A DNA stretch of 64,000 bases, taken from NCBI RefSeq assembly GCF_003008425.1, contig NZ_PXOQ01000009.1:441501-505500 (forward strand), given 5' to 3'. The translations under genes were made by a program, and so were the position numbers. Source of the stretch: Aurantibacter aestuarii (GTDB lineage: Bacteria > Bacteroidota > Bacteroidia > Flavobacteriales > Flavobacteriaceae). Of this stretch, positions 57,000 through 64,000 are shown piece by piece. Every line of letters starts with the position of its first letter. Position 1 is the stretch's first letter. The notes beneath the pieces are model-generated. The model saw nothing but the letters and a program-made list of their open reading frames with translations. It was not told the origin of the DNA and did no database searches.

Positions 57000-57038
57000 A
57001 ATCGTTCAATTATAAACATGATTGGACGATTTTTTTTT
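57000..57038 (+). terminator. Terminator after the DEAD-box helicase gene
   Basis: An 11-bp stem with one G-U pair (57000-57010 with 57021-57031), a 10-base loop and a run of nine T. Confidence 0.82.
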
Positions 57039-57101
57039 GTTTAAGATTACGTTTGATAGTTTCGATAAATAAACTTATTTTGGTTTAAATCTAAATTAAC
57101 A

Positions 57102-57974
57102 ATGAGTTTTAAAGAAACAAGTAAAATAATTATAGGCTGCATGTCTTGGGGAGATTGGGGTAAAAAATTCTCTTTAAAGGAACAAAGTAACCTCATACAG
57201 TTTTGTGTAGATAACGACCTAACTACCTTTGATCACGCCGATATATATGGAGATTACACCACAGAAGCAGGTTTTGGAAGCGCTCTAGCTGTTTCTGGTA
57301 TCCCTCGTGAAAAACTTCACCTTATTTCAAAATGTGGGATTCAATATGTTGGTCAAACAAGAAATAATACAATAAAACATTACAACTATTCAAAAGATTA
57401 TATCGTTTGGAGTGCAGAGCAAACTCTAAAAAATTTAAAAACAGATTACTTAGATACTTTTTTATTGCATAGACCTAGTCCTTTAATGCATCCCGATGAA
57501 ATTGCCGAAGCAGTAACAGCTCTAAAAAATTCTGGTAAAATTAAGGCGTTTGGAGTTTCCAATTTTACTACATCTCAAATGGAATTATTATCTAATAGAA
57601 TTACATTAGAATCTAACCAGATTGAATTCTCTCTAACGCAGCATACAGCCATGCATGATGGTACATTAGATTACATGTTACAAAAAAACATTAATGTAAT
57701 GAGCTGGAGTCCGTTAGGATTTGTTTTTAAAGAAGATAATGAACAAACTCAGCGAATAAAGCTTGTTTTAAAACAATTAACTCATAAGTATAACAGCTCT
57801 GAAGATAGCATTCTTTTAAAATGGATTTTAAAGCACCCAGCAAATGTTTCTCCCGTTATTGGCACGACAAATAAACAGCGTATTTTAAATGCAAAGGACG
57901 CACTAAAAACACCATTAGAATTAGAAGATTGGTTTTCACTTTTAGTAGAATGTCAAGGTCATAAGGTGCCATAA
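57102..57974 (+). CDS. Aldo/keto reductase
   Basis: 290 residues, an NADPH-dependent TIM-barrel oxidoreductase close to E. coli YdhF in layout. The catalytic tetrad is visible in FDHADIYGDY (Asp and Tyr), LISKCGI (Lys) and FLLHRPSPL (His). The C-terminal cofactor site is VIGTTNKQRI. TTTG (57049-57052) and TATTTTGG 20 bases on form a plausible, imperfect promoter. Substrate unknown. Confidence 0.92.
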   Translation: MSFKETSKIIIGCMSWGDWGKKFSLKEQSNLIQFCVDNDLTTFDHADIYGDYTTEAGFGSALAVSGIPREKLHLISKCGIQYVGQTRNNTIKHYNYSKDYIVWSAEQTLKNLKTDYLDTFLLHRPSPLMHPDEIAEAVTALKNSGKIKAFGVSNFTTSQMELLSNRITLESNQIEFSLTQHTAMHDGTLDYMLQKNINVMSWSPLGFVFKEDNEQTQRIKLVLKQLTHKYNSSEDSILLKWILKHPANVSPVIGTTNKQRILNAKDALKTPLELEDWFSLLVECQGHKVP

Positions 57975-58097
57975 ATTAATTTAAATTATATATTGTTTCT
58001 GTTGTTCTTTAAAATCTATTTTAAATTTTTAATAAAAAATAATCATAACATTTTAAAATAAAAACCGTTACTAATAAAAACAGTTGTAAAAATTAAT

Positions 58098-58688
58098 ATG
58101 CAGTCATACATTTTCGACATTTTTCCAGATTTACAAGCGTTCGATTATCAATTGCATTATGATCAACTTTTTTTAAATCAGCAGTGGGTTTTAGTAAATG
58201 GTATTGCTAATAAAAAAGCCGTTTATGTTTTTAAAGATGAAAACACTTTAACTATTACAGAAAATGAAGCCGTCAGCAAAACTTCATGGCAAATAGATAC
58301 CGAAAATACATTTTCCATAACTACTGAAGATGGCATAATTACTGTAAAAGCCTATTTTAAAGATGATGACATTTTAGTATTAAATCATCATAACACCAAT
58401 AATTGCGCTTTTTTTATTAATGAAAATAGTTATTCTGATGAATTAAATAGTTTCGACGATGTACAAAAATTTCTTCATCAAAAATATGCTCAAAAAGCTA
58501 CAGAACTAATTTATGAGCACGAATTTTACTACATAAAAAAAGCCAAAGAATACGGTCCATTTAAAGTTGAAATTTTAGCTGAGAAAGTAAAAAATAAAAG
58601 CATAAGCGAACATTGTTTTGTTAGAGATGTTAACGAATACGACTATTCTAAAAAACTTCGCATCCGCGATTTACTAAAGGCGTTTTGA
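58098..58688 (+). CDS. Hypothetical protein with a C-terminal GYF_2-like domain
   Basis: 196 residues, no signal peptide. The N-terminal 120 residues are beta-rich and unrecognised. The C-terminal part (about 140-190, YYIKKAKEYGPFKVEILAEKVKNK and HCFVRDVNEYDY) follows the GYF_2 pattern of an aromatic pair, GP, an EL helix and a V-aromatic strand. GYF_2-type domains usually mediate protein contacts. Preceded by 123 AT-rich bases without other features. Confidence 0.7.
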   Translation: MQSYIFDIFPDLQAFDYQLHYDQLFLNQQWVLVNGIANKKAVYVFKDENTLTITENEAVSKTSWQIDTENTFSITTEDGIITVKAYFKDDDILVLNHHNTNNCAFFINENSYSDELNSFDDVQKFLHQKYAQKATELIYEHEFYYIKKAKEYGPFKVEILAEKVKNKSISEHCFVRDVNEYDYSKKLRIRDLLKAF

Positions 58689-58734
58689 CATGCTAAACCT
58701 TTGTTAAGCTTATAAATTATACTTTTAATTTATA

Positions 58735-58742
58735 TAGTTTTG
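58735..58742 (+). promoter_or_regulatory. -7 box TAGTTTTG of the penicillin-binding protein gene
   Basis: Exact TAnnTTTG match ending 16 bases before ATG 58759. A TTTG is present upstream but 31 bases away, too far for the normal spacing. Confidence 0.45.
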
Positions 58743-58758
58743 TGCCTTTACTTTTATT

Positions 58759-61008
58759 ATGAAAACCAAGCTTATAAAATTCTTAAAATACGCGTCAATT
58801 CTTTTATTATTGGTAGTAATTGGGATTACTGGTTTTTACTTTTCTGTAAAAAATAATGTGTTTGGCCCAGTATATACCACTCAGGATTTATTAAATTATA
58901 AAAATGAAACTGCTTCCATTATAAAGTCTGAGGACGATGTTATTATTGGTAAATTTTTTAATAAAAACCGAACTAACACAACTTACAAGGAGTTACCTAA
59001 ACATTTAATTAATGCTTTAGTAGCTACCGAAGATGCCCGTTTTTTTGAACATTCTGGTGTAGATTCCAGAAGTATGTTTCGTGTTTTTATAAAATCTATT
59101 TTATTAGGTAACAAACGTTCTGGTGGCGGAAGTACTATTTCGCAACAGTTGGCTAAAAATATGACCGGCAGAAGTGAATATGGTTTTATGAGTATGCCAG
59201 TTAATAAAACGAAGGAAATTATTATCGCGCAACGTATTGAAAGCATTTATAGTAAAGAAGATATTTTAACCCTATATTTAAATACGGTTTCTTTTGGAGA
59301 AAATATTTATGGCATTGAAAGTGCTGCACTTCGTTATTTTAATAAAAAAACCAAAGATTTAACGGTAGAAGAATCGGCAACTTTAGTTGGTATTCTAAAA
59401 GCGAATACCTATTACAATCCGCATCTCAATCCAGATCATTCTTTAAGCAGACGTCGAGTTATTTTAAATCAAATGGCTAATTATGGTTACCTAACCCGTA
59501 AAGAATCGGATTCTCTTATAAAACTTCCATTAAAATTAAATTATAATAATTTAAAGAGCAACAATAAGTCCGGGCACTTTATAGCATTTGTAGAAAAAGA
59601 AAGTAAACAGATTTTAGATTCTTTAAACACTGCAAATAATACAGCATATGATGTGTTAAAAGATGGTCTTGTAATAACCACAACTTTAAACAGTAAGTTA
59701 CAAGAGCACGCCAACACCTCATTTTATGAGCATTTAAGTATAATGCAGGAGCTGTTTGATAAGCAAATGGCTAACAGTAGAACTCTTCAAAACCAATCAA
59801 ATAACATAGCAGAACAACATTTAAAGAAAATGAAGATTTCATTAGATTCTGCTCAGATAAAACACAAGCAAACCATATTTAAATGGAGTGGCCTAGAACA
59901 AGATTCTATTTCTGTTAAGGATAGCTTGTTGTTAGAAAACAAATTATTACATGCGGGACTTATTGCTTTATCTCCAAAAACAGGAGCTATAAAAACGTAT
60001 TTGGGTGGCATAAATCACCAGCGCTACGCATACGACCAGATTTTTGCTCAGCGCCAACTCGCTTCAACTTTTAAACCTATTTTATATGCCACAGCTTTAG
60101 AATACGGAAAACAACCTTGCGATTATTTAGATAATGATAAAATAACCCTATCAGATTATAAAAATTGGAGCCCAACCAACGCCGATAATACTTTTGGAGG
60201 GAAATATTCTCTTCAAGGCGCTTTACTAAATTCTAAAAATGTACCAACCGTAAACTTATTTATGCAAACTAGTTTTGTACAGCTGGATACCATTTGGAAC
60301 CGACTTCAATTTAATTCGAAATTAGAGAATAAGCCATCCTTAGCTTTAGGAACTGCCAATGCCAGTATTTACGAAGTGGCTCGTGCTTACAGTAGTTTTG
60401 CAAATTATGGTAAAAGTGTTACTCCTTACGCTATAACAAAAATTGAAACCGCTAAAGGTGAAATTATATACGAACATAAAGAAGTTGAACCAAAAACGGT
60501 TTTAAATGAAACCACCGCGAAACAGATAAACGAAATTTTACAAAATGCAATAAATCGTGGTACAGGTACTAGTTTAAGAACCAAATATCAAGTAACAATG
60601 CCTTTAGCCGGCAAAACAGGAACATCACAAGATTATACAGATGCGTGGTTTGTAGGCTACAATCCTAGTTTAGTGATGGTAAGTCGTGTAGGATGTGATT
60701 CTCCCAAACTTCATTTTACTTCGGGTTTAGGTGCTGGTAGCAGCTTAGCATTACCATTAATCGCGAGGACACTTCGTTTTTTAGAACAAGACCAAACTCT
60801 AAAAAAATTGTATTCTGAACAATTTTTAGAATTAACTGAAAACGAAGAGCTTTTATTAGCTTGTGAAGATTTTAAAGAAGATACCGGATTTGATAAAATT
60901 CTAGATTTTTTCAAAAAGAAAGAAACCTCTTTTGAAAAACAACAAGAGCGCATTCAAAGAAAAGCAGAACGCAAAGAACGGAGAAAAGCAAGAAGAGATA
61001 ATGATTAA
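58759..61008 (+). CDS. Class A penicillin-binding protein (transglycosylase/transpeptidase)
   Basis: 749 residues. A short cytoplasmic tail and one transmembrane segment (about 12-29). The glycosyltransferase GT51 domain has the catalytic Glu91 in ATEDARFFEHSG, GGGSTISQQLAKNM and RRRVILNQM. The transpeptidase domain has the SxxK active site Ser436-Lys439 (STFK), SKN in LLNSKNVPTV and KTGT in AGKTGTSQDYTDAWFVGY. The last 20 residues are strongly basic. It builds and cross-links peptidoglycan in the periplasm. Confidence 0.96.
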   Translation: MKTKLIKFLKYASILLLLVVIGITGFYFSVKNNVFGPVYTTQDLLNYKNETASIIKSEDDVIIGKFFNKNRTNTTYKELPKHLINALVATEDARFFEHSGVDSRSMFRVFIKSILLGNKRSGGGSTISQQLAKNMTGRSEYGFMSMPVNKTKEIIIAQRIESIYSKEDILTLYLNTVSFGENIYGIESAALRYFNKKTKDLTVEESATLVGILKANTYYNPHLNPDHSLSRRRVILNQMANYGYLTRKESDSLIKLPLKLNYNNLKSNNKSGHFIAFVEKESKQILDSLNTANNTAYDVLKDGLVITTTLNSKLQEHANTSFYEHLSIMQELFDKQMANSRTLQNQSNNIAEQHLKKMKISLDSAQIKHKQTIFKWSGLEQDSISVKDSLLLENKLLHAGLIALSPKTGAIKTYLGGINHQRYAYDQIFAQRQLASTFKPILYATALEYGKQPCDYLDNDKITLSDYKNWSPTNADNTFGGKYSLQGALLNSKNVPTVNLFMQTSFVQLDTIWNRLQFNSKLENKPSLALGTANASIYEVARAYSSFANYGKSVTPYAITKIETAKGEIIYEHKEVEPKTVLNETTAKQINEILQNAINRGTGTSLRTKYQVTMPLAGKTGTSQDYTDAWFVGYNPSLVMVSRVGCDSPKLHFTSGLGAGSSLALPLIARTLRFLEQDQTLKKLYSEQFLELTENEELLLACEDFKEDTGFDKILDFFKKKETSFEKQQERIQRKAERKERRKARRDND

Positions 61009-61012
61009 AAAA

Positions 61013-61354
61013 ATGATAAAAATATACCACAATCCCCGATGCAGTAAGTCCCGTTTAGGCGTTGCTTATTTAGAAGATAAAAATGCAGAATTTGAAATTA
61101 TAAAATACTTAGACAATCCATTTACAATTGATGAATTGACAAACGTATTATCAAAATTAAACATAGCACCTATTGAAGTCATTCGTAAAAATGAAGCCAT
61201 TTGGAAAAGCGACTTTAAGAGTAAAACGTTATCTGATGCAGAACTTATCGAGGCTATGGTAAAAAATCCTAAGCTTATAGAGCGTCCTATTGTTGTTAAT
61301 GGTAGTAAAGCTGTGGTTGCTAGACCTACTGAGCGAATTGATGAAATTCTTTAA
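61013..61354 (+). CDS. ArsC/Spx-family protein (arsenate reductase-like)
   Basis: 113 residues from ATG 61013, four bases after the stop of the penicillin-binding protein gene. An ATG at 61001 overlaps that stop and is less likely. It begins IKIYHNPRCSKSRLGVAYLEDK, with the single Cys of the glutaredoxin-type ArsC active site and the following Arg/Ser. The conserved RPIVVNGSKAVVARP segment supplies the second Arg. An arsenate reductase or a related thiol regulator; no other ars gene is near. Confidence 0.9.
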   Translation: MIKIYHNPRCSKSRLGVAYLEDKNAEFEIIKYLDNPFTIDELTNVLSKLNIAPIEVIRKNEAIWKSDFKSKTLSDAELIEAMVKNPKLIERPIVVNGSKAVVARPTERIDEIL

Positions 61355-61399
61355 TAGTTAATTAACAAAGCTTTAACGACTTTCGCTTAAACCATAGGT

Positions 61400-61407
61400 T
61401 AGTTTTG
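61400..61407 (+). promoter_or_regulatory. -7 box TAGTTTTG of the outer-membrane receptor gene
   Basis: Exact TAnnTTTG match ending 24 bases before ATG 61432. No good -33 TTG. Confidence 0.45.
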
Positions 61408-61431
61408 CCGTCTTAAGGCAAAATAAAACTC

Positions 61432-63873
61432 ATGATTAAAACATTTATTACTGTAGCAATACTCTTATTTACTGCTATTGTTAGCGCTCAAACCATCACC
61501 ATTAAAGGTCAGATTCTAGAAAAGGATACTAAAACACCTCTTGAATATGCAACCATTGTATTTACAGATGCCTCAGATACCTCTAAAATAAATGGAGGTA
61601 TAACCAATGAAAATGGTGAGTATTCTATAGATTTAAAAAGCGGAACTTATAACATTAGGTATGAATATATAGGTTTCAAAACCGTAACGCTTAATAATGT
61701 AGTTCTAAATGAGTCTAAGACACTTCCAAATCAAACACTGTCTGAAGATTTTGAAAGCTTAGAAGAAGTAAGCATTATTGCCGAAAAAACAACTGTTGAA
61801 ATTAAATTAGACAAAAAAATCTATAATGTTGGTAAAGACTTAGCCGTAAAAGGCGGAACTGTTAGTGATGTTTTAGATAATGTCCCATCTGTTTCAGTAG
61901 ATGTTGAAGGTAATGTGGCACTAAGAGGAAATGAGAACGTTACTATTTTAATAAACGGAAAACCTTCAGGCTTAGTTGGTTTAAACTCTACAGATGCTTT
62001 AAGACAATTACCTGCAGAATCTATAGAGCGTGTTGAAGTAATTACATCACCTTCTGCAAGATATAATTCTGAAGGCACTGGAGGCATTTTAAATATTATT
62101 TTACGTCGTAGCAAGCTACAAGGTTTAAATGGTGCTATAAATACAAATGTTGGATACAACCCAAGTGCAGGTATTTCAGGAAATTTAAATTACCGAACTG
62201 GTGATGTTAATATTTTCACTAATTCTGGATATAGTTACAGAGAAAGTCCTGGTAATACCAGTGCAGATACCCGATATTTTAATCAGGATTTTGATGATAA
62301 TGGTGTTTTAATAGCCGATAATCCAGATACTTTTCTAAAAGAGCGTGAAACATTTGATCGCGTTAGAAAAGGCATTAATGCTAATTTTGGTGTGGAGTGG
62401 TATATTACAGATTCTGCCTCTTTAACAACATCAATTTTCTATAGAGACAATAACAGTAACGACAATAACACTAACGTATTAAATCTATTTGATAGCAATA
62501 ACGTTCTTACAAACACAACAACACGTTTTGATCCAGAATTTGAGGATGATGAATTGATACAATACAGTGTAAATTTTACTAAAGATTTTAACACGTCTGG
62601 ACATAAGTTAACATTCGATTTTCAATATGAAGACAATACAGAAGATGAAGATTCTCAAGTATTAGTCAACAACATTTTACAAGAAAAGGTTAATACGTTC
62701 GAAGACGCTACTGAAATATTGCTACAAAGTGATTATGTTTTACCTATTGGTGACAACCATCAGTTTGAAGCAGGATTTAGATTCGATTTTAATAACACCT
62801 TAACCGATTATCAAGTCCGTTTTTTAGATGAAGACACCAATAATTTCGAATTACAAACTAATCTTACTAATATTTTAGATTTTAGAGAGTATTTATATGC
62901 TGCATATACGCAATTTGGAAGTAAATTAGGTAAATTCTCTTACCTTTTAGGTTTAAGAGTAGAAAACACGCAGTTTACTATAGACCAAAAGACAAGTGGC
63001 GATTTTGCAAAAAAGAATTATACGGGATTATTCCCTACCGTAAATTTAAGTTATGAGTTTGATGACACAGCAAATCTAACCTTAGGTTATGCTAGACGTT
63101 TGAGACGTCCAAGATCCCGATTTATAAATCCATTTCCATCGCGTTCCAGTGTTACTAATGTATTTTTAGGTAATCCAGATTTAGATCCAAGTTATTCTGG
63201 TCAATTCGATTTAGGATTTTTAAAACGACTAGGTAAATTTACTTTAAATGGATCAACTTACTTCTCTCGCGCTACCGATGGATTTGAATTTGTGAGCTTT
63301 GACAGTGGCGAAGTTGTAAATGTTAATGGGCAAGATTTACCCGTTATACAAAGAACTCCAATAAACTTAGCTACAGAAGATCGTTTAGGATTTGAATTTA
63401 CGTTAACGTATAGTCCATCTAAAAAATGGCGTATTAATGGAAACTATAATTATTTTCAATCTAAAACTGAAGGAATTACACCTAATGGACTAAACTTAGG
63501 AAACACAAATAACAGTTGGTTTGCACGTTTAAACAATAAATATACGTTACCATATGGTATAGATTGGCAAACGAATGTTTTTTATAGTGGACCACGAGAA
63601 GATGCTCAAACTAAAACGGAAGGTTTATTGAGTGCAACTTTAGCTTTTAGCAAGGATTTATTTAATGAGAAAGCATCATTAACATTTAATATAAATGATG
63701 TTTTTAATAGCCGAATTAGAAGACAATTTACAACGACACCCACTTTTGAAAGCGATAGTGAGTTCCAATGGAGAGAACGAAGTTTTAATTTAGCTTTTAC
63801 CTACAGATTTAATCAGAAGAAAAAACAAACCAGAACTAATAATCGTGATGACGATGATGGTTTTGAAGGCTAA
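61432..63873 (+). CDS. TonB-dependent receptor-like outer-membrane beta-barrel protein
   Basis: 813 residues with a signal peptide (1-19, ending VSAQ). A carboxypeptidase-regulatory-like domain (about 24-105), then a TonB plug (about 120-225: VSDVLDNVPSVSVDVEGNVALRG, ILINGKPSGL, VEVITSPSARYNSEGTGGILNI) and a C-terminal barrel of the OMP_b-brl_3 kind. The plug phrase ARYNSEGTGGILNI is typical of this subgroup. The substrate is unknown. The C-terminus ends in an acidic stretch. No SusD-like partner is visible. Confidence 0.93.
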   Translation: MIKTFITVAILLFTAIVSAQTITIKGQILEKDTKTPLEYATIVFTDASDTSKINGGITNENGEYSIDLKSGTYNIRYEYIGFKTVTLNNVVLNESKTLPNQTLSEDFESLEEVSIIAEKTTVEIKLDKKIYNVGKDLAVKGGTVSDVLDNVPSVSVDVEGNVALRGNENVTILINGKPSGLVGLNSTDALRQLPAESIERVEVITSPSARYNSEGTGGILNIILRRSKLQGLNGAINTNVGYNPSAGISGNLNYRTGDVNIFTNSGYSYRESPGNTSADTRYFNQDFDDNGVLIADNPDTFLKERETFDRVRKGINANFGVEWYITDSASLTTSIFYRDNNSNDNNTNVLNLFDSNNVLTNTTTRFDPEFEDDELIQYSVNFTKDFNTSGHKLTFDFQYEDNTEDEDSQVLVNNILQEKVNTFEDATEILLQSDYVLPIGDNHQFEAGFRFDFNNTLTDYQVRFLDEDTNNFELQTNLTNILDFREYLYAAYTQFGSKLGKFSYLLGLRVENTQFTIDQKTSGDFAKKNYTGLFPTVNLSYEFDDTANLTLGYARRLRRPRSRFINPFPSRSSVTNVFLGNPDLDPSYSGQFDLGFLKRLGKFTLNGSTYFSRATDGFEFVSFDSGEVVNVNGQDLPVIQRTPINLATEDRLGFEFTLTYSPSKKWRINGNYNYFQSKTEGITPNGLNLGNTNNSWFARLNNKYTLPYGIDWQTNVFYSGPREDAQTKTEGLLSATLAFSKDLFNEKASLTFNINDVFNSRIRRQFTTTPTFESDSEFQWRERSFNLAFTYRFNQKKKQTRTNNRDDDDGFEG

Positions 63874-63878
63874 ACAAG

Positions 63879-63912
63879 AAAAATCCGATTTTATTTAAAT
63901 CGGATTTTTTTT
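63879..63912. terminator. Terminator after the receptor gene, usable on both strands
   Basis: A 13-bp stem (63879-63891 with 63897-63909), 5-base loop and a run of T. It also lies beyond the stop of the incoming minus-strand gene. Confidence 0.85.
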
Positions 63913-63937
63913 GCTTATTGTTTCTTTTTAGGGACAA

Positions 63938-64000
63938 TTACTTGTTTACTTTATGTTTCAATGAAGCAGGTATACCTATAAATACAAAAAAAATGCCAAA
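63938..64000 (-). CDS. C-terminus of a probable membrane protein, partial
   Basis: The last 20 codons of a minus-strand frame entering from the right edge, ending in a hydrophobic run and a basic tail (FGIFFVFIGIPASLKHKVNK, stop at 63938-63940). The hydrophobic segment and lysine-rich end suggest a membrane protein. Too short to identify. Confidence 0.45.
   Translation of the reverse strand, partial: FGIFFVFIGIPASLKHKVNK

Noticed and set aside
60932-61012. A longer N-terminus for the ArsC-like protein, starting inside the penicillin-binding protein gene
   Set aside because: The added residues are a low-complexity basic stretch read from another frame of the PBP tail; family members start at MIKIYHNPRC.

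Overview
The window is a gene-dense, AT-rich piece of chromosome from a member of the Bacteroidota, almost certainly the family Flavobacteriaceae. The signs are TAnnTTTG-type -7 boxes in place of E. coli promoters, no Shine-Dalgarno sequences before the starts, a complete o-succinylbenzoate menaquinone pathway, TonB-linked receptor folds with carboxypeptidase-regulatory N-termini, secreted proteins that begin with a VGIGT module, and DUF2853 and CvfB-like neighbours. The genus cannot be fixed from the sequence. No rRNA, tRNA, CRISPR array, transposase or prophage was seen.

Layout. 1-3831: partial proC, then an AraC-type regulator fused to a BLUF blue-light domain, a small unknown protein and a second, paralogous AraC regulator. 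3987-8157: fumC, hutI and a secreted protein joining a SusC-like N-terminus to a von Willebrand A domain. 8253-22621: a mostly minus-strand menaquinone region (menI-like thioesterase, menF, menD, menB, menA, menC, CPBP protease, menE). It is interrupted by DUF2853, CvfB-like, a C1 peptidase and, between menF and menD, three lineage-specific unknown genes flanked by inverted repeats (18180-21015). 22665-30999: housekeeping and metabolic genes (alpha/beta hydrolase, nitronate monooxygenase, rRNA methyltransferase, dnaK, sdaA) plus secreted unknowns, one with a phage-collar-like domain. 31087-35523: an operon of two SGNH hydrolases and an MBOAT acyltransferase, likely for O-acetylation of an envelope polymer. 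36096-41359: panB, an RluA-like pseudouridine synthase without a normal start codon, a DUF1287 protein, an aldehyde dehydrogenase and YifB/ComM.

41465-46425 holds a 1008-residue secreted protein with YadA-head-like repeats, divergent from a membrane-bound TPR/LuxR regulator. 46462-51086 is a pabB-tilS-dsbD operon on the minus strand. 51167-56975 holds a very large TraB/GumN-type protein overlapping an aldose-epimerase gene, followed by a DEAD-box helicase. 57102-63873 holds an aldo/keto reductase, a GYF_2-like protein, a class A penicillin-binding protein overlapping or abutting an ArsC-like protein, and an outer-membrane beta-barrel receptor. A further gene enters at the right edge on the minus strand.

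The menaquinone genes form one pathway: MenF, MenD, MenC, MenE, MenB, a MenI-like thioesterase and MenA are all present, and no classical MenH was recognised. The most unusual items are the AraC-BLUF photoreceptor, the cassette-like insertion with attC-like repeats, the YadA-head-like surface protein with its membrane regulator, the TraB protein with three internal repeats, the pseudouridine synthase with an apparent ATC start beside a heptamer tandem repeat, and the heptamer arrays between menB and menA.
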